From positions 2,108,001-2,172,000 of the forward strand of contig OZ241842.1 in the NCBI GenBank assembly GCA_965202675.1: a stretch of 64,000 nt of DNA, read 5' to 3'. Each line of letters starts with the position of its first letter. Position 1 is the first letter of the stretch. Made by a program: the position numbers and the translations under genes. The notes under the pieces are model-generated. The model was not told the DNA's origin and made no database searches. It saw only the letters and a program-made list of their open reading frames with translations. The DNA comes from CATQHD01 sp965202675 (GTDB lineage: Bacteria > Actinomycetota > Acidimicrobiia > Spongiisociales > Spongiisociaceae). This document shows positions 1 to 10,827 of this stretch, one piece after another.

Positions 1-2852
1 GCCAGCTCCTCCTCGGTGAGGCCGAGCTCCTCCCCCCGCGCGTCGGCCGCCCGCATATCCCGGGCCAGGCCGATCAGCTCCTCGATCACCTGCGCCGCTT
101 CCACGGCCCGGCTCCGGTAGCGGCGCAGGGCCTGTTCCAGCAGGTCGGAGAAGAGCTCCCCCTGCACCACGTTGCGCCGCCTGCGCCGCTTCACCTCCCC
201 CCGGAGCAGCCTCTGCAGCAGCTCGACGGCCAGGTTGCGGCGGGGCATCCCCTTCACCTCGGCCAGGAACTCGTCGGAGAGGACGGAGATGTCGGGCCGG
301 TCCAGCCCGGCGGCGGCGAACACATCCATCACCCCCTCGGCGACCACCGCCCGGGAGAGGATCTGGCGCACCGCGTGGTCCAACGCCTCCTCGGGCGCCA
401 CGCCGCCCGGCGTCCGCTTGACCAGGGCCGCCCGCACCGCCTGGAAGAAGGCCACATCCTCGCGTATCTCCTCGGTGATGCGGTGGGGGACCGCCAGGGC
501 GAACGCCTGCGACAGCTGCCGCACCGCCTGCAGACAGCGGTCCTTGCCGTCCTGCAGGGCCAGGACGTGCTCCAGGGCGGCGGGCAGCAGCTCCAGCCGC
601 TCCGCCCCGCCCCCGTCCGCCCACGCCGATCGGTCGAACCCGTGGAACATCCCCAGGCAGACCTCGTACTTCTCCTGCAGCGCCGCCGCCGCCTGCTCCT
701 GGTCCAGCACCGCCTCGCCCCGCCCGCCTCCGTCCGCGTACACGGCCAGGGCCCGCTTCAGCTCGTGGGCCACCCCCAGGTAGTCCACCACCCGCCCGCC
801 CGGCTTGTCCCTGAACACCCGGTTGACCCTGGTGATGGCCTGCATCAGCCCGTGCCCCCGCATCGGCTTGTCCAGGTACATGGTGTGCAGGCTGGGGGCG
901 TCGAACCCGGTCAGCCACATGTCCCGCACCAGCACCATCCTGAGCGGGTCGCCCGGGTCGCGGAACCGGTCGCCCAGGGCCTTGCGGCGGCCCTTGGTGC
1001 GGATGTGGCGCTGCCAGTCGGGCGGGTCGGAAGCCGATCCGGTCATGACGATCTTGATCTCGCCCCCGCCGTCGTCCGGATGCTCCCAGCCGGGCCGCAG
1101 GCGCACCAGCTCCCGGTACATATCCACACAGATGCGCCGGCTCATGCACACCACCAGCGCCTTGCCGTCCATGGCCTCCAGCCGCTCCTCGAAGTGGGCC
1201 ACGATGTCCTCGGCCACCTCCCGCAGGCGGTCCCCGGCGCCGACCAGGGCCTCCACCTGCGCCCATTTGCGCCCGAGGTCGTCCCGGCGCGACGACTCCT
1301 CCCCCTCGGTCACCTGCTCGAAGTCCTCGTCTATCTCCGCCCGCCGCCCTTCGTCGAGTGACAGCCCGACCAGGCGGCTCTCGTAGAAGACGGGGACGGT
1401 GGCCTTGTCCTCCACCGAGCGTTTGATGTCGTAGACGCTGATGTACTCGCCGAACACGGCCCTGGTGTTGGCGTCCTGCTGCTCGATCGGGGTGGCGGTG
1501 AAGCCAATGAAAGAGGCGTGCGGCAGGGCGTCGCGCATGTGGCGGGCGAACCCGTCGATGAAGTCGTACTGGCTGCGGTGGGCCTCGTCGGCGATCACCA
1601 CGATGTTGCGCCGCTCGGACAGGACGGGGTGGGCGTCCCCCTTCTCCTCCGGGAAGAACTTCTGGATGGTGGTGAACACCACCCCGCCCGACTCCACCGA
1701 CAGCCGCTTCCGCAGGTCGGCCCGGCTCTCCGCCTGGGCGGGCGGCTGGCGCAGCATATCCCGGCAGCGGGAGAAGGTGTCGAACAGCTGGTCGTCGAGG
1801 TCGTTGCGGTCGGTGAGCACGACGACGGTCGGGTTCTTCATGGCCGGCTCGCGGATGATCCGCCCGGCGTAGAACACCATGGTCAGGCTCTTGCCCGCCC
1901 CCTGGGTGTGCCAGACCACCCCGATCCGCCGGTCGCCCGGCTTCCCGCCCCGCCCGGCCTCCCCGCCGGCGTCGGCGGGCGGCTGCGCACCGACCGCCCG
2001 CAGGGTCTCTCGGACGGCGGCCTGCACCGCGTGGAACTGGTGGTATCCGGACACCTTCTTGGCGGGGCGCTCCCCCTCGTAGCCCTCGAAGACGATGAAG
2101 TCCCGCATCAACGACAGGAAGCGCCGCGGCTCCAGCACCCCTTCGAAGAGCGCCCGCATCTCGTACCGGACCTCTCCGCCCTCCTCCTCGGCGGGGGTGC
2201 GCCACGGCTTGAACCATTCCCGCCCGGCGGTGAGCGTTCCCACCCGCGCCTCGAGCCCGTCGGAAACGATCATCAGCCCGTTCATCGAGAACAGGTCCGT
2301 AAGCTCCGACTTGTAGGTCTGCAGCTGCTGCCAGGCGGTCCAGATGGTGGCGTCCTCGTCCAGCGGGTTCTTGAACTCGACCACCGCCAGCGGGAGGCCG
2401 TTGACGAACAGAACGAAGTCCGGCCGCCGCTCATGGTCGCCCTCCCTGACGATGAACTCGTCGAGGGCCAGCCAGTCGTTGTTGCCGGGCTCCTCGAAGT
2501 CGATCACCCGGGCCTGCACCCCCTTGATGCGGTTGTTCCTGGTGCGGTACTCCACCGGCACCCCGTCCACCAGCATCCGGTGGAAGTTGCGGTTGCGGAT
2601 CTCCGTCAGCGCCCCCTCGGGCCGGGTCAACCGGCGGAGGGCGTCCTCCCGCGCATAGGCGGGCAGGCCCGGGTTGAGCCGCTCGACGACCGCCCGCAGC
2701 CGCCCCTCCAGCACCACCCTGCTGTAATCCGCCCGCTCCGAGTAGAGGCTGCCCGGTCCGTACAGGCCGCCCCCGGTCCGCCACCCCAGTTCCTCCAACA
2801 CCTCGAGGGCGTGCGCTTGGACAACCGATTCGTCTATTCCCGATGCGGACAT
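1..2852 (-). CDS. hsdR: Type I restriction enzyme R subunit (HsdR), C-terminus cut by window edge
   Basis: This is the ATP-dependent DNA translocase and nuclease subunit of a type I restriction system. The minus strand is open in one frame from the ATG at 2852 to base 1, about 950 codons. The N-terminus begins MSASGIDESVVQAHALEVL. A helicase Walker A motif, WHTQGAGKS, is encoded at about 1913-1887 in the same frame. The last residues in the window (EELGLTEEEL) resemble the conserved HsdR C-terminal region, so about 100 residues are probably missing compared with typical R subunits. It is the last gene of the minus-strand operon, 44 bp after the DUF1828 gene. The long plus-strand open frames over this stretch are GC-driven shadows. 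With hsdM frameshifted upstream, restriction by this locus is doubtful. Confidence 0.93.
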   Translation of the reverse strand, partial: MSASGIDESVVQAHALEVLEELGWRTGGGLYGPGSLYSERADYSRVVLEGRLRAVVERLNPGLPAYAREDALRRLTRPEGALTEIRNRNFHRMLVDGVPVEYRTRNNRIKGVQARVIDFEEPGNNDWLALDEFIVREGDHERRPDFVLFVNGLPLAVVEFKNPLDEDATIWTAWQQLQTYKSELTDLFSMNGLMIVSDGLEARVGTLTAGREWFKPWRTPAEEEGGEVRYEMRALFEGVLEPRRFLSLMRDFIVFEGYEGERPAKKVSGYHQFHAVQAAVRETLRAVGAQPPADAGGEAGRGGKPGDRRIGVVWHTQGAGKSLTMVFYAGRIIREPAMKNPTVVVLTDRNDLDDQLFDTFSRCRDMLRQPPAQAESRADLRKRLSVESGGVVFTTIQKFFPEEKGDAHPVLSERRNIVVIADEAHRSQYDFIDGFARHMRDALPHASFIGFTATPIEQQDANTRAVFGEYISVYDIKRSVEDKATVPVFYESRLVGLSLDEGRRAEIDEDFEQVTEGEESSRRDDLGRKWAQVEALVGAGDRLREVAEDIVAHFEERLEAMDGKALVVCMSRRICVDMYRELVRLRPGWEHPDDGGGEIKIVMTGSASDPPDWQRHIRTKGRRKALGDRFRDPGDPLRMVLVRDMWLTGFDAPSLHTMYLDKPMRGHGLMQAITRVNRVFRDKPGGRVVDYLGVAHELKRALAVYADGGGRGEAVLDQEQAAAALQEKYEVCLGMFHGFDRSAWADGGGAERLELLPAALEHVLALQDGKDRCLQAVRQLSQAFALAVPHRITEEIREDVAFFQAVRAALVKRTPGGVAPEEALDHAVRQILSRAVVAEGVMDVFAAAGLDRPDISVLSDEFLAEVKGMPRRNLAVELLQRLLRGEVKRRRRRNVVQGELFSDLLEQALRRYRSRAVEAAQVIEELIGLARDMRAADARGEELGLTEEEL

Positions 2853-2896
2853 ACGGTCAAGCAGGCTATCAGTCCCCCGGACGGCCGAGGCTGCGC

Positions 2897-3679
2897 CTAT
2901 CCGGCCGTGAGCGCCCGCTCGAGCTCATCGGGCCGGGACCACATCACAGGGAGGGAAGCGCCCCGCAGCATCGCGATGTCCTCCCCCCGCCATACGTCCA
3001 CGGTGTCGTCGAACAGCGAGATGATCGGCTTCTGCCAAGCCTCGCCGGACTGGTCCAACAGATCGCAACAAGCCGAGTAGACGTGTTTGCTGGCGAGCCC
3101 GGCGGCGGCGCGCGAACGGCTGCTCAGGACGAACACCAGCGAGGTGCGTTCGTCTGCGGTTACTCGGTAGTCCACCGTCCAGTCGCGGCCGGACCTTCCG
3201 GCGTGGATCGCGCCCTTGTCGAAGGTGAAGCGATGCCCGCCGAGCCAGTCCTCCAACTCGTCGGCCACCCCTCCCACCGGCCGCACGCGCAGCGTGAACC
3301 ATATGTCGGCCACGCGCGCCGCCGCCTGCGCCACCCGATGGACGGCATCAGCCAGCTGCTTGCCGTCCTTGTAGGCGAGCGTTATCGCGCCGTTCTCCAT
3401 TTCCACCCCAAGGGTCTGGCAGATGTTGTCGACCATCCACTGCCTGGTGGGGGAGAGGCGGGCCTCTGTGTTTTGCATTCCCAGCCACCCCAAAGCATCA
3501 CCGAAGTCGGTTATAACCCGCCGATCATCGTTGTGATGCACGAAAACTTCGATTATGCCACCGTCCGGATACAGCAGGGGCGTTGCCACCCTCACCACGC
3601 CCGGCTTGGGCATGGGAGAGCACTCGAACATACTGGGCAGACCGCCGCGCAATAATTCACTGATCTGGTCTGTGGTCAT
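2897..3679 (-). CDS. DUF1828 domain protein within the type I R-M operon
   Basis: A 260-aa protein. I chose the ATG at 3679 (MTTDQISELL), which gives a GGAAA ribosome-binding sequence and a 23-bp overlap with the end of hsdS. A start at 3739 would overlap hsdS much further. The N-terminal 100 residues match what I know of DUF1828: a YPDGGIIEVFV strand followed by RRVITDFGDAL. The C-terminal part is likely the DUF1829-like partner region. Members of this family often sit in restriction or phage-defence loci, and their biochemical role is not established. Position between hsdS and hsdR suggests an accessory or modulator of the restriction complex. Function is inferred from context only. Confidence 0.75.
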   Translation of the reverse strand: MTTDQISELLRGGLPSMFECSPMPKPGVVRVATPLLYPDGGIIEVFVHHNDDRRVITDFGDALGWLGMQNTEARLSPTRQWMVDNICQTLGVEMENGAITLAYKDGKQLADAVHRVAQAAARVADIWFTLRVRPVGGVADELEDWLGGHRFTFDKGAIHAGRSGRDWTVDYRVTADERTSLVFVLSSRSRAAAGLASKHVYSACCDLLDQSGEAWQKPIISLFDDTVDVWRGEDIAMLRGASLPVMWSRPDELERALTAG

Positions 3680-4988
3680 CACTTTTCCAATCTGAATCAA
3701 TCCTAATCTTACCCGACAACAGCTTGGGCAGTAGCGCATCGCGCAGTTCTGCTAGTGTGGATGTTTCTCGTCGGTTGGCGAGTATACGATCAAATAAAAC
3801 CGAAGTATGTTCCCGAAATATCTGTAGGATTGAACCTGTAGGTATGATAGTATCAATAGACATGGCATAGTTCACTTGAGCTCGTTGATGGCTTTTAGAA
3901 GTTCCTGTAACTAACGACTGTAGCTGTTGCCTAAATATGGTAGAGCGTGCCAAACAATAAATATAGGCTGTGGAGAAACATAGTTTGGGTTTCAGAACCA
4001 GAAATTCTGTGGAACACACTGCCCTATCACCTCGTTTTAAATCAACCAACCAAACTCTATCAATTGCGGGATTAAGCCTCGATAATAATACTACGCCAGG
4101 TGATAGGATTGTCTTAATACTTTTTATGTCTTTACCTGGCTCAAGACGAGGCTTGCAATCTTTGTCATAGGCAGGAATGCTAAAATGTTGAAATAAGGTA
4201 TCTGGAGATAGTATAGGATTTTCCTTGTCCGTTAAATTATACGCAATATGGCTTAGCGTCTTTGTTGACCATCCTTCTGGTATCTCGCCTAGCCTGGAAG
4301 GTACGAAACGGTCAGGAAATAGGTCGTATAGTTCAGCAGGCAGTCCAGGGAGTGAATGGCCTGGTTGCCAGCGACCATCCATCTTGGCCCGAACCGGATC
4401 AAAATCAATAAACCACGACTCGAACAAAGTCCGCGCCATTTCCTCCAGCGTCTCGTTCATCCGCCGATTCAATTCAATCTTGTCATCCAAAGAGCGGAGA
4501 ATATGTGCTATAGCTCGTTGTTCTTTAAGCGGAGGAAGAAGGATTTTTAACTTCGCAAGGTCTTTTGGACGGATGGACGGATAGGCAGATGTATTATTTT
4601 CGGCAAGAGTTTGAAGATATTCAATTATTATATCTTGAGTTAAAAAATAGTAAATATAATCAGTATAAGCTAATTTACCTATCCCCCGTATTGTAGCAAA
4701 GCCAGTAGAAACTAAAACATTACCTGGTAACGTTTTAAGAATACCAAAATGTCGCATATTCGGTCGAACTGTTGAATAAACAATATCGCCTTGACAAACC
4801 TTTCTACGAGCTCTGTTAGGGAGCATATTCGGATTTGAAAATAATTGATATCTAGAAATATGATTGTCGGTTATGCTACCAGTATCAAGATAATTGATAT
4901 ACGGCCAGTTCTCGTTTAATGAATACAGATCAGCGTTTATAATAGCGCAATTTTCAAGAGTAACATACTGCCATTGATTAGACTTCAT
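3657..4988 (-). CDS. hsdS: Type I R-M specificity subunit (HsdS)
   Basis: A 443-aa DNA-recognition subunit that sets the target sequence of the HsdM/HsdR complex. It has the classic two-half layout: a first target-recognition domain to about residue 150, a central conserved region (PPLKEQRAIAHILRSLDDKIELN), a second recognition domain from about 225, and a C-terminal helix pair ending AELRDALLPKLLSGKI. The ATG overlaps the stop of the upstream coiled-coil gene as ATGA, a sign of translational coupling. Base composition is strikingly AT-rich compared with hsdR and hsdM, especially over both recognition domains. That fits horizontal exchange of recognition modules. The frame is intact. Confidence 0.93.
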   Translation of the reverse strand: MKSNQWQYVTLENCAIINADLYSLNENWPYINYLDTGSITDNHISRYQLFSNPNMLPNRARRKVCQGDIVYSTVRPNMRHFGILKTLPGNVLVSTGFATIRGIGKLAYTDYIYYFLTQDIIIEYLQTLAENNTSAYPSIRPKDLAKLKILLPPLKEQRAIAHILRSLDDKIELNRRMNETLEEMARTLFESWFIDFDPVRAKMDGRWQPGHSLPGLPAELYDLFPDRFVPSRLGEIPEGWSTKTLSHIAYNLTDKENPILSPDTLFQHFSIPAYDKDCKPRLEPGKDIKSIKTILSPGVVLLSRLNPAIDRVWLVDLKRGDRAVCSTEFLVLKPKLCFSTAYIYCLARSTIFRQQLQSLVTGTSKSHQRAQVNYAMSIDTIIPTGSILQIFREHTSVLFDRILANRRETSTLAELRDALLPKLLSGKIRIDSDWKSDDHRPDQ

Positions 4989-5193
4989 CGCCGCACCGCC
5001 TTGTTGTTGGATTCTAGATGTTTATCTATATCCTTGATAAAATCTCGAAGCATATCAATTTTATCTAATTTAGTCCTCTTTATTAGATCCTTTCTTATAA
5101 CTAAGAATAATTCACCCAAAAGAAAAACCCCTTCGTGGTCTGGGTTGTTCTGGCCCTGCTCAGCATTTTCTCTAGTATAAAAGTGTTGCATTA

Positions 5194-6154
5194 GAGCATT
5201 AGCGGATAGGGGCTGGTTTGGGGTTCCATCGGTTTCTCCAGTTGATGAGTTTGATGATGATGATCAGAGCGATGGCGAGCCGGAGCTGGGCTTGGCGGTG
5301 CTGGGGGCGGCGGTCGGTGTTGCGTCGGAGTTGCCCGTAGTTCGAGAGCCACGAGTTGGTCCGTTCGACGGTCCAGCGCATCCCGAGCGGTGCGGGCAGT
5401 TTCTTGGGCCGGGCTGCACCGGGGGGGCGTTTCCGGGCGCATACTATGTCGGTGATTCCGTAGCTGCGGCAGAGGCCGCGGGTTTTGGGGCTGTCGTAGC
5501 CCCGGTCGAGGTGGAGGGTCTCAATGTCGGGGATCAGCCCCCGATCCCGGATGGCTTGGAGGGTGGGGGCCAACAGCACGGTGTCGTGGCGGTTGGCGGC
5601 TCCGGCGGCGGAAGCGACGGGGATGCCGTTGCGGTCGACGGCCAGGGACCATTTCCAGCCGGATTTGGCCCGGTCGGTGGGGTTTTTCCCGGTTCCGGGA
5701 CCTCCGCAGGGCGCTTTGTGGGCGCTGCCGTCGATGGATACTTCGGTTAGGTCGAGTCCGATCATCCGGTCGTAGGCCCGAAGGGCTTCGGCTTCGAGCT
5801 GTTTGAACACACCGGCTTTGATCCATTCATCGCGGCGGTTCCGCAGGGTGGTGTCAGAAACGGCGTAGTCCAGCAGACGCTCCACGGCTTGCCAGGAGCA
5901 TCCGAGGATCAACCGGATGAGAATCCCCCAGAAGCAGAGCCGGTCGGGAACCCGCGGGCGGTGGCAGCCGAGGGGGTGGTTGTCCACTGGCTGGGGGATC
6001 AGGTGTTTGACCGCCTCCCAGACCGCGTTTACGACTTCGGGTTCGAGCGCGCGCATAATATGCCTCCACCGGTTAGGGGATGTGTTCCGCTCGGGGATCC
6101 AACCCGAGAAAACACCCCAACCGGTGGATTTCCCTCACCTATCCGCTAATGCTC
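5194..6154 (-). mobile_element. IS5-family insertion sequence, 961 bp, with 3-bp TTA target duplication
   Basis: The ends are inverted repeats: GAGCATTAGCGGATAGG at 5194-5210 and its reverse complement ending at 6154. The flanks are TTA at 5191-5193 and TTA at 6155-6157. A TNA-type 3-bp duplication is what I recall for the IS1031-like subgroup of IS5. The element holds one transposase gene and interrupts a gene of the R-M operon. Confidence 0.92.
5199..6056 (-). CDS. IS5-family DDE transposase
   Basis: A 285-aa transposase that fills the IS at 5194-6154. An N-terminal DUF4096-like region (residues about 10-75, FWGILIRLILGCSWQAVERLL) is followed by the DDE catalytic core. Candidate catalytic residues are D109 in SIDGSAHKAP, D184 in LHLDRGYDSP and E231 in TVERTNSWLS. 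The C-terminus carries the hydrophobic stretch LAIALIIIIKLI, usual for the group, and the stop lies only a few bases inside the left terminal repeat. The reading frame is intact, so the copy may be active or recently inserted. Confidence 0.93.
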   Translation of the reverse strand: MRALEPEVVNAVWEAVKHLIPQPVDNHPLGCHRPRVPDRLCFWGILIRLILGCSWQAVERLLDYAVSDTTLRNRRDEWIKAGVFKQLEAEALRAYDRMIGLDLTEVSIDGSAHKAPCGGPGTGKNPTDRAKSGWKWSLAVDRNGIPVASAAGAANRHDTVLLAPTLQAIRDRGLIPDIETLHLDRGYDSPKTRGLCRSYGITDIVCARKRPPGAARPKKLPAPLGMRWTVERTNSWLSNYGQLRRNTDRRPQHRQAQLRLAIALIIIIKLINWRNRWNPKPAPIR

Positions 6155-6463
6155 TTAGTTTGTTCAAAGCTCGCACAACATCATCAGAACCCATAAGTTT
6201 CAGTTCAAACGTATTCCTACGATACTCATAGGACAGAATCTGCTTTAGGTCTTCCTCGGTAAGGTCCTCTTTGTTTACAACCGAATTAAGTAGTCGAATA
6301 TATGGCTCAAGAGCCTGCATATATATTTTCCTGCGCTCATCTTGCAGGCGTTCCTGCTCTCTCCTTACAGAATCAAAGTATTGACGAAGGAACCAACCGG
6401 TAGGTCCAACTATCAAAGCGACTACAATCGGAGCTGTAATGTTCATTGCCCAGTCCATGATTA

Positions 6464-8052
<1,589 letters not shown>

Positions 8053-8056
<4 letters not shown>

Positions 8057-8652
8057 GATTGCTCCAGCAGAGCTTTGAAGAAGCGATCGGCATAAGGAGA
8101 AGCCCGACGAACCTTTTCAGGGTCCAATCTGGCTAAGATCTCAAAACCGTGCTTGCCTTTATTGCGTTCGTATACACCCTTTTGCGTTTTGCGTGTAGCT
8201 TGATTGAGTCCAGAAATAACTGTTTGTTTAGGGATGTTTTCAATATTTGGATCTTTTGGTAGGGCTCCTGCCACAAAATCTTGGCCATAGTATTTCGCAA
8301 GCTCCTCTTTATTGGATAGAAACCAAGATTCCATAAGTTGCACCATAAGATGATATTGATCATCCGCAGCATCAGCAGGTTTTTTCCAACCCTCCAGCTT
8401 TTCTAAGTGTTCCCATGCGCTATTAGCAGTTACAGGTCCTTCAGCGTCTACAAGAAGCAAAGCCCTTGCTCTGTCGTTGCGCTTATGATGTTTAGTGAAC
8501 TCTCTATGGGCTCTTGAGCGGCTCCCACAGGTTGCAACTTTGAAAGATTCGTGATGTGCGCCTGTCTTTTCGATAAAGAGCCCAACAAGTCTACGTATTT
8601 CCTTGTCGGATTTTTGTTTGCTTCCGCCTTCCATATATATCTTATTTACCAT
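8053..8652 (-). CDS. DUF4276 (RloB/TOPRIM-like) protein, partner of the adjacent AAA ATPase
   Basis: A 199-aa protein. I chose the ATG at 8652 (MVNKIYMEGGSKQK), which overlaps the ATPase stop by 7 bp as ATGGTAA; the ATG 30 bp upstream lies deeper in the ATPase gene. The architecture fits DUF4276: an acidic-glycine strand near the start (YMEGGSK), a central strand LLLVDAEG with the acidic pair expected of a TOPRIM-like fold, and the helix DDQYHLMVQLMESWFLSN. DUF4276 and RloB-type proteins are typically encoded next to OLD-like ATPases and are thought to act as the nuclease or effector half of abortive-infection pairs. That role is inferred from family and pairing. The stop overlaps the hsdM start by 4 bp, tying the pair to the restriction operon. 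Confidence 0.75.
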
Positions 8653-9842
8653 CTTGTCCCACCGATTTGCCCTGCCATCCAAATTTCCCCCAGTCGATAA
8701 TCTTCAAGCCATGATTCGATTTCGTCCTTACCGACACGTCGTAATCTAGTAGCACCATTTTGTTTTTCACATATAACGATAGATTCAGGTATATCTGTTA
8801 GAGCATCCACCAGAGCATCAGAATGGGTTGTCACGATAATCTGACTCCGCTCAGAAGCCTCAATTAAGAGGTCTGCTATTTCTGCTATAATATCAGGGTG
8901 CAAACCGACTTCGGGTTCTTCTATACAGATCACAGGTGGTGGATCTGGATGACACAAAACTGCTAAAAGGCAAAGATAACGCAGGCTACCATCGGACATA
9001 TTTGTGGCGGAGATCGGATGGCGAAGTGGCCCTTCATGGAAGAACATCTGGATACTGTTGCCAATAGACTCAAAAACGATGTCGTTTATGTCAGGATAGA
9101 ATCTCTTCATCCTGAGCATAATATTATTCTTTACGCCGGGGTTTGTTAGCAAGCTGTTCATGACCGAGCTCAGATTGTGACCGAGTTCCGATAAAAAATT
9201 TCTTGGCAAATCAAGTCTTCCTGGCTGACGCGGTGGTTCGGCTTTGGGAAAGTCCCAACTGCGATGAAACTGTATGTGCTCAAAACAGCTTGCCAAATAT
9301 GTCAGTTCTGGATTGGCACCTCGTTGCTGTGCTAAAATGGATAATTCAGTATCTACATCCTCAATTGGAATATCTGATACATAACGCATTTTAGATTCGT
9401 TGTCTTGTTTGGATAAATACGTTATTTTGGCTTTACCTGCTCGATAACGATAGTAGTGATAAGGCAAACTAGGATCTACCGGTGGTGTAGCCTTTTCAAT
9501 TACTTCATCTACAAGTACGAATCTCCGAGCAGTTTCAGTGAAAGCTAAACGATATCGTATCGGTTCCCATATAGATTCTATAGTAACTTCAACCGAGGAT
9601 ATTCCTAGTTGCTCAGAACCTTTCCATATCCATTCGCGTGCGCCGCCGCCTAATAATATCCGATGCTGAATGTTTCTAGGTGCCTCGGCTAAGAGGGCTA
9701 GTACTTCAATCAAGTTGGATTTCCCAGAGGCGTTGGGGCCAATCAAAACATTCAACGGTTCAAGAGCGAATTCGTCATTGCCCGGGCCATATGAAAGAAT
9801 GTTATCAAGACGGATTGTATGGATGAATCTGTGGCCATCCAT
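8646..9842 (-). CDS. OLD/RloA-like AAA ATPase
   Basis: A 398-aa ABC/SMC-type ATPase of the AAA_15/AAA_21 kind. Walker A is GPNASGKS at residues 35-42. The signature-like motif NMSDGSLRYL and Walker B with the catalytic acid (VICIEEPEVGLHPD) lie in the C-terminal third, followed by the H-loop IVTTHSDALV. No C-terminal TOPRIM domain is fused; that role would fall to the overlapping DUF4276 gene, as in two-gene OLD-like defence pairs. Composition is AT-richer than the chromosome average here, which points to transfer. Its place directly upstream of hsdM in an overlapping operon makes it part of the defence cluster. Confidence 0.88.
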   Translation of the reverse strand: MDGHRFIHTIRLDNILSYGPGNDEFALEPLNVLIGPNASGKSNLIEVLALLAEAPRNIQHRILLGGGAREWIWKGSEQLGISSVEVTIESIWEPIRYRLAFTETARRFVLVDEVIEKATPPVDPSLPYHYYRYRAGKAKITYLSKQDNESKMRYVSDIPIEDVDTELSILAQQRGANPELTYLASCFEHIQFHRSWDFPKAEPPRQPGRLDLPRNFLSELGHNLSSVMNSLLTNPGVKNNIMLRMKRFYPDINDIVFESIGNSIQMFFHEGPLRHPISATNMSDGSLRYLCLLAVLCHPDPPPVICIEEPEVGLHPDIIAEIADLLIEASERSQIIVTTHSDALVDALTDIPESIVICEKQNGATRLRRVGKDEIESWLEDYRLGEIWMAGQIGGTRW

Positions 9843-9859
9843 TTGTTCGCCTCCAGTAG

Positions 9860-10126
9860 CTAGTTGTAATCGTCTCTGTGCGGCCGGCCGAGGAGCAAGG
9901 CCTGTATGGTGCCGCTCTCACCCCGCGATGTCGCTTCGTGCCTGCCGTTCCACCAGTCGGTGTTCTTGTCCAGGATGATTTCTATCTGCCTGATGTCGCT
10001 CGGCTCCAAGTCGTCGATGCCGCCCTCGTACCCTTCGACCACCACGCGCAGGTCGGCCGGGTACCGGGAAAGTATCCGCATCAGGTCTCGGACGGTCGTC
10101 GGTTTGACCGTGGTGGTGCTCGCCAT
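9860..10126 (-). CDS. Small conserved-looking protein, function unknown
   Basis: An 88-aa acidic protein. I took the ATG at 10126 (MASTTTVKPTTV) because the residues before it (HLGWFYYTGR) look untranslated. The recognisable stretch is TVRDLMRILSRYPADLRVVVEGYEGGIDDL, a pattern I have seen in small uncharacterised proteins near toxin or defence loci, followed by IEIILDKNTDWW. It lies 17 bp before the AAA ATPase and probably is the first gene of the operon. I cannot assign a function. Confidence 0.6.
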   Translation of the reverse strand: MASTTTVKPTTVRDLMRILSRYPADLRVVVEGYEGGIDDLEPSDIRQIEIILDKNTDWWNGRHEATSRGESGTIQALLLGRPHRDDYN

Positions 10127-10412
10127 GCGGCCAGTGTAATAGAACCACCCGAGATGTGGCAAGGCTCAGGCGCGACCGTCAGGGCCGCAAGCCGATGTCG
10201 ATACGGATGGGGTTCACCCAGGCGTTGCGGGAGGTGATCCGCATCGGGCGGGCGGGTCGTCAAGGGTGTTCCAGGTTCCTCGGATCAGGGGCACCGGTTC
10301 TTCCGGCCAAGAGGAGGGGGGCCGTTTTGGAGAGTGCCGCGTCGGCCAGCCCGCTGTCGAGGAGAGAGCAGAACAGGCGGGCGCCTCCCTCCGCCAATCA
10401 GCCGGTCGACGG

Positions 10413-10787
10413 TCAGTTGGCCGCAGCCGTTGGTTGTTGAAGAAGAACAGCGGCGGGGATTCCGAGGCGCTCGTGAAGGGCGCGCGCCGTCGACATGTTG
10501 AGGGCACGTTTGCCGGACAGCACATCCGAAACCTCGGAAGGGCTCCCTATGAGCGGGACGAGGTCTTGTCGGGTCAACCCTGCCTGTTCCATACGAAACT
10601 CGATAGCGGCAACCGGGCTCGGATAACCGATTGGATGGTGCTTGGATTCGTAATGTTCAACGAGGTCAACCAGGATTTCTAGTTCCTCGCTCTCCGGAGT
10701 GTTCTCTTCGGCATCAAAGATTTTGTCGATTCTCGCGAGCGCGCGATCAAGATCCTCATCCGTGCGGATCGGCTTGATGTCGGCCAT
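10413..10787 (-). CDS. HigA-like antitoxin / XRE-type transcriptional regulator
   Basis: A 124-aa protein. The C-terminal half is a helix-turn-helix: EFRMEQAGLTRQDLVPLIGSPSEVSDVLSGKRALNMSTARALHERLGI. The N-terminal helical region, with HYESKHHPIGYPSP, is typical of the HigA/YgjM antitoxin subgroup. Such proteins repress their own operon and neutralise a HigB-type mRNA interferase. No toxin gene is visible on either side: the upstream neighbour is the gamma-glutamyltransferase on the same strand, and downstream is non-coding. It may be a solitary antitoxin or a remnant of a pair. Confidence 0.8.
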   Translation of the reverse strand: MADIKPIRTDEDLDRALARIDKIFDAEENTPESEELEILVDLVEHYESKHHPIGYPSPVAAIEFRMEQAGLTRQDLVPLIGSPSEVSDVLSGKRALNMSTARALHERLGIPAAVLLQQPTAAAN

Positions 10788-10827
10788 CTCTACACCTCCT
10801 CTGCCTTTGTCCGGTGTATTCGCCGTG

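Larger units (their letters stand above)
4985..6458 (-). pseudogene. Membrane-anchored coiled-coil protein gene split by an IS5-family insertion
   Basis: Two open frames flank the IS: 6458 down to the IS edge, and 5191-4985. If the IS (5194-6154) and one TTA target duplication are removed, the frames join without a shift: codon 101 (CTA, Leu) is followed directly by the ATG that otherwise looks like a start at 5191. The restored protein is 169 aa. It has an N-terminal membrane segment (about residues 7-24, ITAPIVVALIVGP), then a charged coiled-coil (RREQERLQDERRKIYMQ) and a helical C-terminus. The gene lies 5 bp after hsdM and overlaps hsdS by ATGA, so it belonged to the operon. The family is unknown to me. 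The 68-aa downstream part could still be translated from its internal ATG and couple to hsdS. Confidence 0.8.

Noticed and set aside
375..3080. Long plus-strand open frames over the left 3 kb
   Set aside because: They are Arg/Pro/Val/His-rich shadows of hsdR. The minus strand carries the real helicase motifs in a single frame from 2852.
10163..10412. Possible remnant of a RibD/DHFR-like C-terminus on the minus strand (LFCSLLDSGLADAALSKTAPLLLAGRTGAP)
   Set aside because: Similarity is vague, the frame is broken, and no start or conserved motif could be fixed.
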